Shown one piece after another: positions 16,176 to 28,535 of a stretch of 62,311 nucleotides of DNA. Position numbers and translations under genes: made by a program. This stretch comes from Pseudonocardia sp. Lineage in GTDB: Bacteria; Actinomycetota; Actinomycetes; Mycobacteriales; Pseudonocardiaceae. The number at the start of each line of letters is the position of its first letter. Within the stretch, counting starts at the first letter, position 1. A model generated the notes under the pieces. The model was not told the origin of the DNA and made no database searches. It was given only the letters and a program-made list of their open reading frames with translations. The DNA lies in contig JAEUJO010000084.1 of the NCBI GenBank assembly GCA_016794615.1, positions 1 to 62,311 on the forward strand, given 5' to 3'.

Positions 16176-16199
16176 GGCCGGCCGGTGTGGCGGCCGGCC
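16176..16199. terminator. Hairpin between convergent genes
   Basis: GGCCGGCC (16176-16183) pairs with GGCCGGCC (16192-16199), loop 8 nt, in the 57-bp gap between the exoribonuclease and GPGG-protein stops. A likely bidirectional terminator. Confidence 0.5.
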
Positions 16200-16228
16200 C
16201 CCGCTGGGCGCGGGTCGGCCGCCCGCGG

Positions 16229-17914
<1,686 letters not shown>

Positions 17915-17938
17915 TCACCGGTCCGGCCCCCGGGCGGT

Positions 17939-19729
<1,791 letters not shown>

Positions 19730-19741
19730 ACGGCGAAGGTA
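19730..19741 (-). promoter_or_regulatory. Leaderless -10 box for pknL
   Basis: On the minus strand TACCTT (19741-19736) is followed by a 6-nt spacer and ATG at 19729. Confidence 0.55.
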
Positions 19742-19888
19742 CCGCCCGTCCGGATGCTCCCGGTGAGCCCGGTGCTGTGGCAGGGTGTCCGCCGTGACTG
19801 CCCCAGTGCCCCGTCCAGCAACGTCGGTCTGGCTATCGGCGGATTCGGCCGTACGTCCGGCGGCGATCGAGCAGGGTGGGGTTGCGCT

Positions 19889-20254
19889 GTGAACGAGCTG
19901 GCGAGCGACCCGGCCCAGCTGCCCGTCGACGTCGCGGTGCTCCCGGTGGCCGAGGTCGCGCAGATGCTCGGGATCCCCGTGTCGCGGGTGCACCAGATGG
20001 TGCGGGACGGCCAGTTGCTCTCGGTGCGTCGCGACGGCGCGGTCTGGGTGCCGTCCGACTTCTTCACCGACCGGGCGCCGGTCAAGGGTCTGTCGGGGAC
20101 GATCGTGCTCCTCCGCGACGGGGGGTACGGCGACTCGGAGATCCTCCGGTGGCTGTTCGCCGACGACTCCTCGCTGCCGGGCTGCCCGATCACGGCGCTG
20201 CGCGCGGGACGGCACCGGGAGGTCAAGCGACGCGCACAGGCGATGGCCTTCTAG
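19889..20254 (+). CDS. Rv2175c-like DNA-binding protein, putative PknL substrate
   Basis: A 121-aa protein. A winged-helix/HTH (VAVLPVAEVAQMLGIPVSRVHQMVRDGQLLSVRRDGAVWVP) is followed by VKGLSGTIVLLRDGGYGDSEILRWLF and a basic tail. It is the Rv2175c homologue. In M. tuberculosis that protein binds DNA and is phosphorylated by PknL, which blocks binding. Here the gene is divergent from pknL with 159 bp between the starts, preserving the pair. The GTG at 19889 was chosen because it gives the family N-terminus. The mycobacterial phosphosite region cannot be confidently placed in this short acidic N-terminus. Confidence 0.85.
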   Translation: MNELASDPAQLPVDVAVLPVAEVAQMLGIPVSRVHQMVRDGQLLSVRRDGAVWVPSDFFTDRAPVKGLSGTIVLLRDGGYGDSEILRWLFADDSSLPGCPITALRAGRHREVKRRAQAMAF

Positions 20255-20271
20255 CGACCAAGGATCGCTAG
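20251..20271. terminator. Hairpin holding both stop codons of convergent genes
   Basis: CTAGCGA (20251-20257) and TCGCTAG (20265-20271), loop 7 nt. The plus gene's TAG and the minus crtB TAG both lie in the arms. A compact bidirectional terminator. Confidence 0.5.
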
Positions 20272-21209
20272 GAGCGTGCCCGGGCCACCAGCGCCCGGGC
20301 CAGGCCCGGGACCGCGACGGCCGCGCGCCGCCGGTTCGGCACCGCGACGCGGCGGTGCAGCACGTCGTAGTCTGCCCGCTCGATCTCGTCGAGGATGCCC
20401 TGGTACAGGGTGAATGCGCAGCCGACGCAGGCCCGCGACACCGGCTCCAGCATGTCTATGCCCGGCCGCGCGCGGCGGTAGGTGCCGCGGGTGCGGGCAA
20501 CCAGGTGGGCCAGCGCGCGGCGCACGCGCGGATCGGACCGGCCGGTCCGCCGGCACCAGCACAGCAGGCCTCGGTCGACCCCGAACGCCGCCAGCTCGTC
20601 CGCAGGCAGGTAGACGCGGCCGCGGTCGAGGTCTTCGCCGACGTCCCGCAGGAAGTTCGTGAGCTGGAACGCCACGCCCAGCGCCGCGGCCGGTCGCTCG
20701 GCCTCCTCACGCGGCACCCGGGTGCCGAGGATCGGCAGCATCTGCAAGCCGATCACCGCGGCGGAGCCGTGCACGTAGACGGCGAGGTCGTCGAAGGTCG
20801 CGTACTCGGTGACCCCGGTGTCCATCCGCATCGACACCATGAAGTCCGCGAAGTACCGACGGTCGATGTCGTAGCGGCGGACGGTGTCGGCGAGAGCGGC
20901 GAGGACGGGCTGCGCCGCCGGCGCACCGTCGAGTGCGGCCTCCACGTCCGCCGTCAGCGTGTCCAGCTGGACGGCCTTCGCCGCGACCGGGCGGTCGTCG
21001 TCCAGGTCGTCCACGATCTCGTCCGCGTAGCGGGCGAAGCCGTAGAGCGCGTGGACGGCGGGCCGCCGGGCGGCCGGTAGCAACCGCGTGGCGAGGAAGT
21101 AGGTGCGCCCGTGCGCGGCGTTCAGCGCTCGGCAGGCGGCGTAGGCCGCCCGCAGCGCCGGGTCCGTGATCCCGGCGGCGTCGAGCTCAGCCGCTCCGCT
21201 GCCCGGCAT
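20268..21209 (-). CDS. crtB: Phytoene/squalene synthase (CrtB)
   Basis: A 313-aa trans-isoprenyl diphosphate synthase of the squalene/phytoene type. Both Mg-binding Asp motifs are present: [12 protein letters not shown] (first) and [18 protein letters not shown] (second, with its YLP follow-on). Given the adjacent phytoene desaturase and GGPP synthase, the likely reaction is head-to-head condensation of two GGPP to phytoene; a squalene/hopanoid role is less likely here. Its start overlaps the 3' end of mptA by 23 nt, so it is translationally coupled at the end of the idsA-crtI-mptA-crtB operon. Position between the Rv2175c and mptA homologues is an insertion relative to mycobacteria. Confidence 0.9.
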   Translation of the reverse strand: MPGSGAAELDAAGITDPALRAAYAACRALNAAHGRTYFLATRLLPAARRPAVHALYGFARYADEIVDDLDDDRPVAAKAVQLDTLTADVEAALDGAPAAQPVLAALADTVRRYDIDRRYFADFMVSMRMDTGVTEYATFDDLAVYVHGSAAVIGLQMLPILGTRVPREEAERPAAALGVAFQLTNFLRDVGEDLDRGRVYLPADELAAFGVDRGLLCWCRRTGRSDPRVRRALAHLVARTRGTYRRARPGIDMLEPVSRACVGCAFTLYQGILDEIERADYDVLHRRVAVPNRRRAAVAVPGLARALVARARS

Positions 21210-22806
21210 GCGCGAACTCGTCGGGAACGCTGGCGGGCGTGGCAGGGCTGCGCAGGCTCAGGTGCAGCGGGTCGACCCGGTACAGCGATGCCGCGGCCAG
21301 TGCCGACAGGGCGGCACAGACGGCCAGGTAGGGCCAGTTGTAGAGGGCGTCCTCGCCGTTCGGGTAGTAGGCGATCACCAGCATCAGCGAGACGAACACC
21401 AGCCACGTCAGTGCCCGGCGTGACCAGGGCGCTCCGGCGACCAGCGCCATGCCCCAGCTGGCGTACCAGGGCAGCATCGCGGGCGACAGCACCGCGACCG
21501 CGAGCAGCACGATCCCGGCCCGCCGGATCGCGTCCGGCCCCCCGTCGCGGGCCGCCAGCCACTGCCGGACGGCGATCACCAGCAGGGCGATCCCGCCGAG
21601 TATCCGGGCGACATTGATGAAGGGCTGCTTGGGCAGGTCGAAGGGGATCTCCAGCAGCCAGTGTACGAACTCACCGACGCCGGTCGGCAGAGACATCCAG
21701 TTGACGATCATGGACGGGGCGCTCAGCGCGGGGAGCCACCCGAGGTCCACCCGGGCGACCAGGGTGATCGCGGCGAAGACGCTCGCGAACACGCCGATGC
21801 CCGCCGCGGCGGCCTTGGTGATCCGGGCGGCCTGCGAGCCGCTCAGGTGCGTCGCCCAGACCAGTACGAGGAACGGCAGCGCGACGCCCGCGCTGGCCTT
21901 GACCGCCATCGCACACGTCACGAGGACGATGCCGACGACGCACCGGCCGCGCAGCGCCCACAGGGCGCCCGCCGCCAGCAGGCCCATGACGAGCAGGTCG
22001 TTGTGGCCGCCACCGACCATGTGAATGATCATCATCGGGTTGGCGACCGCGACCCACAGGGCCACCGCGACCCGCCCGCCGAGCCGGCGCGTCAGCTCCG
22101 GCAGCGCCCAGACGAGCAGCGCCAGGCCCATCACGAGCATCAGCCGCATGAGCAGCACACCGACGATGATGTTGCCGCCCGCCGCCCACGCCACCGTCTT
22201 CGCCAGCAGGATGAACAGCGGGCCGTACGGCGCCGGCGTGTCCTGCCAGAAGTAGTGGACGTTCTCGGTGAACACGCCCGGCATGGCCTCGGGGCCCACC
22301 GCGTACGGGTCGAACCCGGCCAGCGGAAGCGCACCCTGCGCGAGGTAGCTGAACACGTCGCGGGTGAACAGCGGTGGCGTGACCAGCATCGGGATCAGCC
22401 ACACCCCGGCGGTGGTGAGCACCGCCCGCCCGCCGGCGCGGTGCGCCAGCACCTCGCGGCCCAGCCGGATCCAGGCGTAGGCCATCAGGACCACGCCCAG
22501 GTAGATCAGCGCGGTGGCGAGCTCGCGGCCGTGGCCGTAGCGCCAGAAGCCCAGCGGCGAGTTCGTGAGGATCGGGTCGCGGACGAGGATGCCGCCCCCG
22601 CCGAAGCCACCGACCAGCAACAGCAGCGACGCGACGAGCCCGGTCAGGAGCGGAACGCGCGGCGGCGCGCCGAACCGGCCCGGTGGCCGCGCCGCCGCCG
22701 CTGGGCCGGTTCCGACCGGCGCGGCGGTGAGTACCCGGGCGGGCGGCGCGGCCACCCGCTCGGGCGTCGCCGGTTCGTCGACCGGGGAGGACGGCTGTGC
22801 GGTCAT
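21187..22806 (-). CDS. mptA: Alpha-(1->6)-mannopyranosyltransferase (MptA-like, GT-C)
   Basis: A 539-aa polytopic protein with about 12 hydrophobic segments. An early extracytoplasmic loop carries the acidic residue expected of GT-C enzymes ([30 protein letters not shown]). Position next to Rv2175c and idsA homologues matches Rv2174 (MptA), a polyprenyl-phosphomannose-dependent enzyme that elongates the lipomannan backbone outside the membrane. The paralogue MptB looks similar, so the assignment rests on synteny. It lies inside a carotenoid gene set, 28 bp after crtI, and overlaps crtB. Confidence 0.85.
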   Translation of the reverse strand: MTAQPSSPVDEPATPERVAAPPARVLTAAPVGTGPAAAARPPGRFGAPPRVPLLTGLVASLLLLVGGFGGGGILVRDPILTNSPLGFWRYGHGRELATALIYLGVVLMAYAWIRLGREVLAHRAGGRAVLTTAGVWLIPMLVTPPLFTRDVFSYLAQGALPLAGFDPYAVGPEAMPGVFTENVHYFWQDTPAPYGPLFILLAKTVAWAAGGNIIVGVLLMRLMLVMGLALLVWALPELTRRLGGRVAVALWVAVANPMMIIHMVGGGHNDLLVMGLLAAGALWALRGRCVVGIVLVTCAMAVKASAGVALPFLVLVWATHLSGSQAARITKAAAAGIGVFASVFAAITLVARVDLGWLPALSAPSMIVNWMSLPTGVGEFVHWLLEIPFDLPKQPFINVARILGGIALLVIAVRQWLAARDGGPDAIRRAGIVLLAVAVLSPAMLPWYASWGMALVAGAPWSRRALTWLVFVSLMLVIAYYPNGEDALYNWPYLAVCAALSALAAASLYRVDPLHLSLRSPATPASVPDEFAHAGQRSG

Positions 22807-22834
22807 GTCGTCGCCAATGCTCGCACGAGGGCCG

Positions 22835-24373
22835 TCAGCGGCCTGTACGGCCCCTCGACCCCGGGCCGGTGCCGGTGACCCGCTCCGCGGCCAGCCGCCC
22901 GGAGATCAGCACCGGTGGGATCCCGACGCCCGGCGTGGTGCCGCAACCGGCCAGCACGACGTTGTCCACACCTCGCACGAGGTTGCGCGGCCGGAACGGC
23001 CCGGTCTGCGCGACCGTGTGGGCGAGCGCGAACGGAGTGCCCGCCCCGAGCCCGTCGGCCGTCCAGTCCGCGGGCGTGACGAGCCGCGACAGTTCGATCT
23101 CGGCCGCCAGCCCGTCCAGCCCCATGCCGCGGGCCTCCAGCACGCGCAGCAGCTCGTCGCGGTAGGCGGGCCCGACCCGGGGCCAGTCGATCGGGCCGGC
23201 CGCCGTGTTCGGGCACGGGGCGAGCACGAACAGCAGGTCCCGGCCTGCGGGAGCGAGCCCGGGATCGGTCGCCGTGGGGCGGGTGACCAGCAACGACGGG
23301 TCGCTCATCAGCCGGCCCTCGTCGATGATCTCCCGGAACGTCGACTCCCAGGCCGCCCCGAACGAGAGCGTGTGGTGGGCCAGCTCGGGACGGGCGCGGG
23401 TGACCCCGGCGTGCAGGACGACCGCGCTCGGCGACCAGCGCAGCGGAACGGGACGGCGCGGCGCCCGGCCGAGCAGCCGGTGCGCCACCGGCAGGTCCGG
23501 GGTGAGCACCAGCGCGTCGCAGGCCAGGCGCTCCGTCGGGCCGCCCTCGGCGGCCCGGTGCCGGACCGCGGTGACGCGCCCGCCCGACCGCTCCAGCCCG
23601 GTCACCGCGCGCCCGTACACGATCTCCGCGCCGGCGTCGGCCGCCGCGCCGGCGAGCGCCCGGCCGACCTGGCGCATCCCGCCCCGGGGGAAGTACACCC
23701 CCGCGATCGTGTCCATGTAGGCGATCACGCCGTACGCGCCGAGCGCCCGTCGCGGCGGCACCCCCGCGTAGAGGGCCTGGAAGGAGAAGATCCGCTGCAA
23801 CCGCTCGTCGGGCAGGTACCGGGCGACCCGCGGGGCGAGCCGGCCGAACCCGCCGAGGGCGGCCAGCCGGGCCAGGTCCGGTCCGAGCAGCCCCAGCGGC
23901 GAGTCGATGTTCGCGCCGATGAACCGGTCGATCTCGGCGTGGTAGAGCTGCGTCAGCCAGGTGCGCAGCCGGCCGTAGCCCGCAGCCGCGTCCGGCCCGC
24001 AGGCCCGCCGGATCTCGGCCTCCATGGCGTCGACATCGGTGTGGACGTCGATCGTTGACCCGTCGGCGAACCGCGCGCGGTAGGCGGGGTCGAGCGGGAC
24101 GAGGTCCAGCCGCTCCTCGAGCTTCTCCCCGACGGCGCCGAGCGCCTCCTCGAGCAGCGACGGCATGGTCAGCACCGTCGGGCCCGGGTCGACCCGGTAG
24201 GTGCCCGCGGCCGTCTCCAGGTCCAGCGCGCCTGCCCGGCCGCCCGGGCCGTCGGCCCGCTCGAGGAGAGTGACGCGGCGCCCGGCGCCGAGCAGGTGCA
24301 GCGCGGCGGACAGCCCGGACAGGCCCGCGCCGACCACCACCACATGGTCCGTAGGCCCGCTCACGGTCTTCAC
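22835..24373 (-). CDS. crtI: Phytoene desaturase (CrtI-type FAD oxidoreductase)
   Basis: A 512-aa protein. It has an N-terminal dinucleotide fold VVVVGAGLSGLSAALHL with ERADGPGGRAG (FAD), a central YFPRGGMRQVGRALAGAA substrate-domain motif, and the C-terminal carotene-desaturase signature VLAGCGTTPGVGIPPVLISGRLAAERV. It desaturates phytoene towards neurosporene or lycopene, or forms diapocarotenoids in relatives. The GTG start overlaps the idsA stop by 4 nt (GTGA), so the two are coupled. No lycopene cyclase is seen in the window, so the end product is unknown. Confidence 0.9.
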   Translation of the reverse strand: MKTVSGPTDHVVVVGAGLSGLSAALHLLGAGRRVTLLERADGPGGRAGALDLETAAGTYRVDPGPTVLTMPSLLEEALGAVGEKLEERLDLVPLDPAYRARFADGSTIDVHTDVDAMEAEIRRACGPDAAAGYGRLRTWLTQLYHAEIDRFIGANIDSPLGLLGPDLARLAALGGFGRLAPRVARYLPDERLQRIFSFQALYAGVPPRRALGAYGVIAYMDTIAGVYFPRGGMRQVGRALAGAAADAGAEIVYGRAVTGLERSGGRVTAVRHRAAEGGPTERLACDALVLTPDLPVAHRLLGRAPRRPVPLRWSPSAVVLHAGVTRARPELAHHTLSFGAAWESTFREIIDEGRLMSDPSLLVTRPTATDPGLAPAGRDLLFVLAPCPNTAAGPIDWPRVGPAYRDELLRVLEARGMGLDGLAAEIELSRLVTPADWTADGLGAGTPFALAHTVAQTGPFRPRNLVRGVDNVVLAGCGTTPGVGIPPVLISGRLAAERVTGTGPGSRGRTGR

Positions 24374-25491
24374 CGGCGCCGCCGGGTGGCCGCCACGGCC
24401 AGGTCGGCGAGCCGGGACGCGGCCGGCTCGGCCACCCCGCCCGTGCGAAGGGCGTCGAGTGCGGAGCCGGTCAGCGCGGCGATGCGCTGCTCGACCGCCT
24501 GGACGGCACCCAGCTCGGCGAGCAGGTCGCGGATCCGGTCGAGGCGGGCGTCGTCGAGCTCCGGGTCCCCGACGGCGTGCTCGATCTCGGCCACCGCGTC
24601 GGTCGAGCCGCGCCGGGCCGCCCGCTCGACGGCCAGGGCGAGCAGCAGCGTCCTCTTGCCCTCGCGCAGGTCGTCCCCGGCGGGCTTGCCGGTCACCGCG
24701 GGGTCGCCGAACATCCCGAGCAGGTCGTCGCGCAGCTGGAACGCCACCCCGATGTCCGCCCCGAAGCGGCGGTAACAGGCCACCAGGTCCGGATCCGCAC
24801 CGGCGATCGCCGCGCCGAGGTGCAAAGGCCGTTCGACGGTGTACGCGGCGGTCTTGTAGCGGTCGATCTGCAGTGCGGCGCGCGCCGACGAGTCGCCGGT
24901 GGACTGGACGAACACGTCGAGGAACTGCCCGCCGAGCACCTCCGTGCGCATCGCCTCCCACGGGGCGGCCGCGCGGGCGGCGGCGTCGGCGTCCAGGCCG
25001 GCACCGCGCAGCATGTCGTCGGCCCAGACCAGGGCGAGGTCGCCGAGCAGGATGGCGGCTGCGGCGCCGAACCGGGCCGGCCGCCCGCGCCACGCCGCGT
25101 CGGCGTGCCGGCGGGCGAAGGCGACGTGCACGGTCGGCCGGCCCCGGCGGGTGGCGGAGGCGTCCATGAGGTCGTCGTGCACGAGCGCGCACGCCTGGAT
25201 CAGCTCCAACGCGGACACCGCGCGCAGCACCGCGTCGACCGCCGGGCCGTCCGGGTCGCCGCCCGCGCCGCGCCAGCCCCACCACGCGAACGTCGGGCGG
25301 ATGCGCTTGCCCCCGCCCAGCACGAACTCGCACAGGTCGCCTGCTGCGGCGCCGAACGCGGGGTCGATGGCCGCGGCGCCGGCGCGGCGCCGGTCGAGAA
25401 AGGCCGCGAGGGTCTCCTCGAGCCGGACGGGCAGGTCGAGGTCGGCGGCGTGCAGGCCCACCCCCGCCGGTCGTGCGGCGGTGGAGCTCAT
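24370..25491 (-). CDS. idsA: Geranylgeranyl (polyprenyl) diphosphate synthase, IdsA-like
   Basis: A 373-aa trans-isoprenyl diphosphate synthase. First Asp-rich motif DDLMDAS with upstream KRIRPTF; second motif DDLLGMFGD with [14 protein letters not shown]. It corresponds to Rv2173 (IdsA2) by position. Here it heads a carotenoid operon, so its product is most likely GGPP for CrtB, and it may also serve polyprenyl-phosphate carriers. The ATG at 25491 was chosen where the conserved sequence begins; upstream frame is Arg-rich and unlikely. A TACGCT box at 25560-25555 could be its promoter, which would leave a leader of about 60 nt. It is divergent from metF. Confidence 0.88.
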   Translation of the reverse strand: MSSTAARPAGVGLHAADLDLPVRLEETLAAFLDRRRAGAAAIDPAFGAAAGDLCEFVLGGGKRIRPTFAWWGWRGAGGDPDGPAVDAVLRAVSALELIQACALVHDDLMDASATRRGRPTVHVAFARRHADAAWRGRPARFGAAAAILLGDLALVWADDMLRGAGLDADAAARAAAPWEAMRTEVLGGQFLDVFVQSTGDSSARAALQIDRYKTAAYTVERPLHLGAAIAGADPDLVACYRRFGADIGVAFQLRDDLLGMFGDPAVTGKPAGDDLREGKRTLLLALAVERAARRGSTDAVAEIEHAVGDPELDDARLDRIRDLLAELGAVQAVEQRIAALTGSALDALRTGGVAEPAASRLADLAVAATRRRR

Positions 25492-25615
25492 CGGCGCCGT
25501 CCGGGTCGTCCGGGCCCGGGGAGCGCGCCTGGGGGTCGGGAGGACACAGCAGGGAGCGTATCGGCGCCTCCCGGGCACGGCGCGGCGACGCGACCGCCGC
25601 ACATCCGGGCTTCAC

Positions 25616-25627
25616 TATTCTGGGCGG
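25616..25627 (+). promoter_or_regulatory. Leaderless -10 box for metF
   Basis: TATTCT (25616-25621) and a 6-nt spacer to ATG 25628; no Shine-Dalgarno. The region is shared with the divergent idsA operon. Confidence 0.55.
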
Positions 25628-26518
25628 ATGAAGGTGACCGACAGGCTCGACCCGACGCGGCCCGTGTTCTCGGTCGAGTTCTTCCCGCCCACGGACGGGG
25701 CGGGCGAGGCCGAGCTGTGGCGGGCGATCCGCCGGCTCGAGCCCCTGGACCCGGCGTTCGTCTCGGTCACCTACGGCGCCGGGGGGACGAGCCGTGACCG
25801 GACCATCCGGACCACCGCCCGGATCGCCACCGACACCACGCTGGTCCCGATGGCGCACCTGACGGCGGTGTCGCACTCGGTGGCCGAGCTCCGGCACGTG
25901 ATCGGAGCCTATGCGGCGGCCGGGATCCGCAACATCCTCGCCGTGCGCGGCGACCCCCCGGGCGACCCGCTGGGCGAGTGGGTGGCGCACCCGGAGGGGC
26001 TGGCCCACGCCGACGAGCTGGTCCGGCTCGCGCGCGGGCTCGGTGACTTCTGCGTCGGGGTCGCCGCGTTCCCGTACGGGCACCCGCGCTCGGCCGACCT
26101 GGACACCGACACCGCCCGGCTGCTCGCGAAGATCCGTGCGGGCGCCGACTTCGCGATCACCCAGCTGTTCTTCGAGCCGGACGGCTTCCTGCGGCTGCGC
26201 GACCGGCTGGCGGCGCTGGGCTGTGCCGTCCCGCTGCTGCCCGGGATCATGCCGGTGCTGTCGACGCGCACGCTGGCCCGCGGACCGAAGCTCTCCGGGT
26301 CGCCGGTGCCGCGCGCGGTGCTGGAGCGGCTGGAACCCCTCGCCGACGACCCCGCGGCATTCCGCGCCGCCGGGCTGGACCTGACGACCGAACTGTGCGA
26401 GCAGCTGCTGGCGGAGGGCGTTCCGGGCGTCCACTTCATCACGTTCAACCGCTCGACGGCGACGGCCGAGCTGGTGCAGCGCCTGGGGCTGGCCGTCCCG
26501 GTCGCGCTCCCGGGCTGA
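25628..26518 (+). CDS. Methylenetetrahydrofolate reductase family protein
   Basis: A 296-aa TIM-barrel protein of the MetF family: [61 protein letters not shown] and [14 protein letters not shown]. It reduces 5,10-methylene-THF to 5-methyl-THF for methionine synthesis. By synteny it is the Rv2172c type; recent mycobacterial work describes short MTHFRs of this kind that use NADH directly without bound FAD. Whether that applies here cannot be decided by eye. The ATG has a leaderless -10. It is convergent with lppM, 19 bp apart. Confidence 0.85.
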   Translation: MKVTDRLDPTRPVFSVEFFPPTDGAGEAELWRAIRRLEPLDPAFVSVTYGAGGTSRDRTIRTTARIATDTTLVPMAHLTAVSHSVAELRHVIGAYAAAGIRNILAVRGDPPGDPLGEWVAHPEGLAHADELVRLARGLGDFCVGVAAFPYGHPRSADLDTDTARLLAKIRAGADFAITQLFFEPDGFLRLRDRLAALGCAVPLLPGIMPVLSTRTLARGPKLSGSPVPRAVLERLEPLADDPAAFRAAGLDLTTELCEQLLAEGVPGVHFITFNRSTATAELVQRLGLAVPVALPG

Positions 26519-26537
26519 CCGGCCGGCCCCGGCAGGA

Positions 26538-27233
26538 TCAGGTGTGCGGGCGGACCGGCGGGTTGCGCGTGCGGTGGGCCTGCCGCACCACCACGGCGCA
26601 GGCGATGATGACGAGTGTCGCCGTGAGCAGCGTCCAGCTCGTCGCGGACGGGGCGTTCGGGTCGGTGACCGCGATGACCGCGGTCACGTCCCCGACCCTG
26701 CCGGCGTCGAACGTCCAGCTCGCCGTGCCCGCGTCCGCGTCGCCGTTGGTCTCCAGCACCTCGCCGGACGTGGTGATCTTGAGCTGGAAGTCGGCCTTGT
26801 CGACGGGGACGGTCGTCAGGTCCGCCTTGCCGGTCACCAGCAGCCGGTTGCCGGCGCGGCGCAAGGAGAACTGCACGCGCTCACCGGCCGGCCCTGCAGC
26901 TGCCGAGAGCCGGCTGAGCTGGTCGAACGTCAGCCCGGAGAAGCGCAGCAGCGATCCGGTGTAGCCCTCCTGGCGGTAGGCGGAGACCTCGACGTCGTCG
27001 GCGATCTCCTCCGGCACGCTGATGGTGGGCCCCGGGTCGTCCGGGCCGGTCTCCGGGGTCGCGACCACGATCTCGCCGTTGACGGTGTCGTCGGGCTGGA
27101 CGGCCAGCGCGGCGCGGACGCGGGCGCAGCCGCTCAGCGCGATGAACGCGACCAGCAGGGCGAGTGTCAGGGCGAGGATGCGGTGGGGACCCGGCCGGGA
27201 CGGCGCGGGAGCCGGGGTGCGGGGCGGCGGCAC
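26538..27233 (-). CDS. lppM: LppM-family lipoprotein
   Basis: A 231-aa protein. It has a Pro/Arg-rich n-region, a hydrophobic core and lipobox LSGC (near residue 35), a beta-rich extracytoplasmic domain with charged turns, and a C-terminal transmembrane helix (WTLLTATLVIIACAVVVRQA) before a basic tail. This layout matches LppM (Rv2171), implicated in M. tuberculosis in phagosome interaction and lipid/PIM binding via its beta-barrel-like domain. The host-interaction role is unlikely to transfer to an environmental species; glycolipid binding may. The GTG at 27233 is the best start but shows neither Shine-Dalgarno nor -10. Confidence 0.8.
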   Translation of the reverse strand: MPPPRTPAPAPSRPGPHRILALTLALLVAFIALSGCARVRAALAVQPDDTVNGEIVVATPETGPDDPGPTISVPEEIADDVEVSAYRQEGYTGSLLRFSGLTFDQLSRLSAAAGPAGERVQFSLRRAGNRLLVTGKADLTTVPVDKADFQLKITTSGEVLETNGDADAGTASWTFDAGRVGDVTAVIAVTDPNAPSATSWTLLTATLVIIACAVVVRQAHRTRNPPVRPHT

Positions 27234-27339
27234 CGCGCCATCGTGCCATCGGTGGCTCAGCTCCCCACCCGGTACCGGTGATCGCCACCGGCGGGCGGCC
27301 GTGGTCGGTCGCCCGACCACCAGGACGCGCAACCGGTGC

Positions 27340-27939
27340 TCACCCCTCGGGGCGGCCGGGAGTGGGGCGGGCAGCGGGTGGCGGCAGCGGCAGCTCGCGG
27401 CCGAGCACGGCGAACGGGCGGGCGTCACCGGTGAAGAGGTGATCGCGCAGCACGTCGCGGAAGCCGAGGCGGCGGTAGAGCTGCCAGGCCCGCCCGGGTG
27501 GCCGCGGACCGTGCTCGGGGGTCGACAGCAGCACGTGGGCCCGGTCCGTGCCGGCCAGCAGGGCGCGCAGCAGGCCCTCGCCGAGCCCGCCGCCCTGGGC
27601 GTCCGGCCGCACGTGCAGCTCGGTGAGCTCGAAGTAGTCGTCCGTCAGCGCCATGTCCCTCGGGTGCACGCCCCGGCGGACCTCCTCGTACCACCACTGG
27701 CCCGGACCGCCGGTGTAGCCGTACGCGATGCCGAGCAGCGGGCCGGCGGGGTCGAGCCAGCCGACCGCCCGCCAGCCGGGCCTGCGGACGTGCTCGAGCC
27801 AGAGCGAGCGGCGCTGGCGGGCCGTGCCCGGCGGGTAGCCCATCGCTGCGACGTAGACGTGCAGGGCCTCGGCCAGCCGGTCCGCGAGGTCACGCGCGTC
27901 GAGCTCGACCAGCCGGGGTCGGGCGGGTGCGGACGTCAC
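27340..27939 (-). CDS. GNAT-family N-acetyltransferase (Rv2170-like)
   Basis: A 199-aa GNAT-fold protein. The acetyl-CoA pyrophosphate loop is seen as LHVRPDAQGGGLGEGLLRALL (R/Q-x-x-G-x-G/A type), followed by AWQLYRRLGFRDVLRDHLF, the usual beta5/alpha4 end. It matches Rv2170 in position. That protein was reported to acetylate metabolic enzymes in M. tuberculosis; the substrate here is unknown. The GTG start at 27939 has GGAGGG about 10 nt upstream. It is separated by about 240 bp from the divergent SOS-box operon. Confidence 0.82.
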   Translation of the reverse strand: MTSAPARPRLVELDARDLADRLAEALHVYVAAMGYPPGTARQRRSLWLEHVRRPGWRAVGWLDPAGPLLGIAYGYTGGPGQWWYEEVRRGVHPRDMALTDDYFELTELHVRPDAQGGGLGEGLLRALLAGTDRAHVLLSTPEHGPRPPGRAWQLYRRLGFRDVLRDHLFTGDARPFAVLGRELPLPPPAARPTPGRPEG

Positions 27940-28044
27940 GGGTCGGCCCTCCGCCGGGCGGCGGCGGTGCGGAAACGCTGCACCCGGTAATCACACCACG
28001 GTCGGGCGCATCACGCTGCCGACCTGACCGTCTCCGGGCAGGAC

Positions 28045-28098
28045 TTGACGCCCGCGGCGCGGCGGGTTCTACTTGAGCCGGATCGAACATGCGTTCGA
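28045..28098 (+). promoter_or_regulatory. Promoter with a perfect LexA (SOS) box
   Basis: TCGAAC-ATGC-GTTCGA at 28083-28098 is a perfect palindromic match to the mycobacterial/actinobacterial LexA operator (TCGAAC-N4-GTTCGA). It sits just downstream of a TTGACG (28045-28050), 17-bp spacer and TCTACT (28068-28073) promoter, so LexA would cover the start site. It drives the DUF6504/HEPN pair 82 nt downstream. Confidence 0.8.
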
Positions 28099-28179
28099 TC
28101 GCGGCGTCCGGCGGGGGAGTGGGGGAAGCACTCCTCCGCCGGACGGCCGGCTCCGGCCGGTCGGAAGGAGAGTACCGAG

Positions 28180-28497
28180 GTGAGCCCCTTCAACCGCATG
28201 TTCGGCGGGCGGTCGCCCGCGCCCGTGCACGTCCGCTACCAGGACGGCGAGCCGGTCGAGTTCCAGCGCCGCCCGCTGCGGAGGGGCTCGCGGTTCCTCG
28301 TCACGGACGTGCGCGAGCGGTGGATCGAGGAGTCGCCGTGGCCGTTCCCGTCGCCGATGCCGGTCGGGGGCGATCGGTTGCGGTGCTGGCGGGTGCTGGC
28401 GCGGTCGGCGGAGGAGCCGTACGCGCCGCCGACCGAGTACGTGCTGCGCATGCGGGCGGGGCCCGGTGTGTGGGACCTGATGCGGGTGGCGGAGTGA
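28180..28497 (+). CDS. DUF6504-like small protein, LexA-controlled
   Basis: A 105-aa protein, basic and Trp-rich: VHVRYQDGEPVEFQRRPLRRGSR, then RERWIEESPWPFP and CWRVLAR. The strand-rich pattern and the RWIEESPW/CWRVLA motifs are those of the DUF6504 family, which I recall near Y-family (ImuB-like) polymerase genes in actinobacteria. No polymerase is present here. The GTG start follows GAAGGAG by about 9 nt. The perfect SOS box upstream points to a DNA-damage role, possibly as a mutasome accessory, which is an inference. Confidence 0.75.
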   Translation: MSPFNRMFGGRSPAPVHVRYQDGEPVEFQRRPLRRGSRFLVTDVRERWIEESPWPFPSPMPVGGDRLRCWRVLARSAEEPYAPPTEYVLRMRAGPGVWDLMRVAE

Positions 28498-28535
28498 CGG
28501 CGGGAGCGGAGCGGGGGAGACGGCGATGGCGGTGA
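28494..28535 (+). other. 13-codon micro-ORF linked by GTGA overlaps
   Basis: GTG 28494 overlaps the DUF6504 stop. The ORF ends at TGA 28533-28535, overlapping GTG 28532, an alternative start of the HEPN gene. It may couple the two genes; the HEPN gene's own ATG and Shine-Dalgarno at 28526 weaken the case. Confidence 0.2.

Noticed and set aside
22835..26434. Very long minus-strand frame (about 1200 codons)
   Set aside because: Only its last 512 codons are crtI; the upstream part is another frame of idsA and an antisense frame of metF. GC-rich DNA gives long spurious frames.
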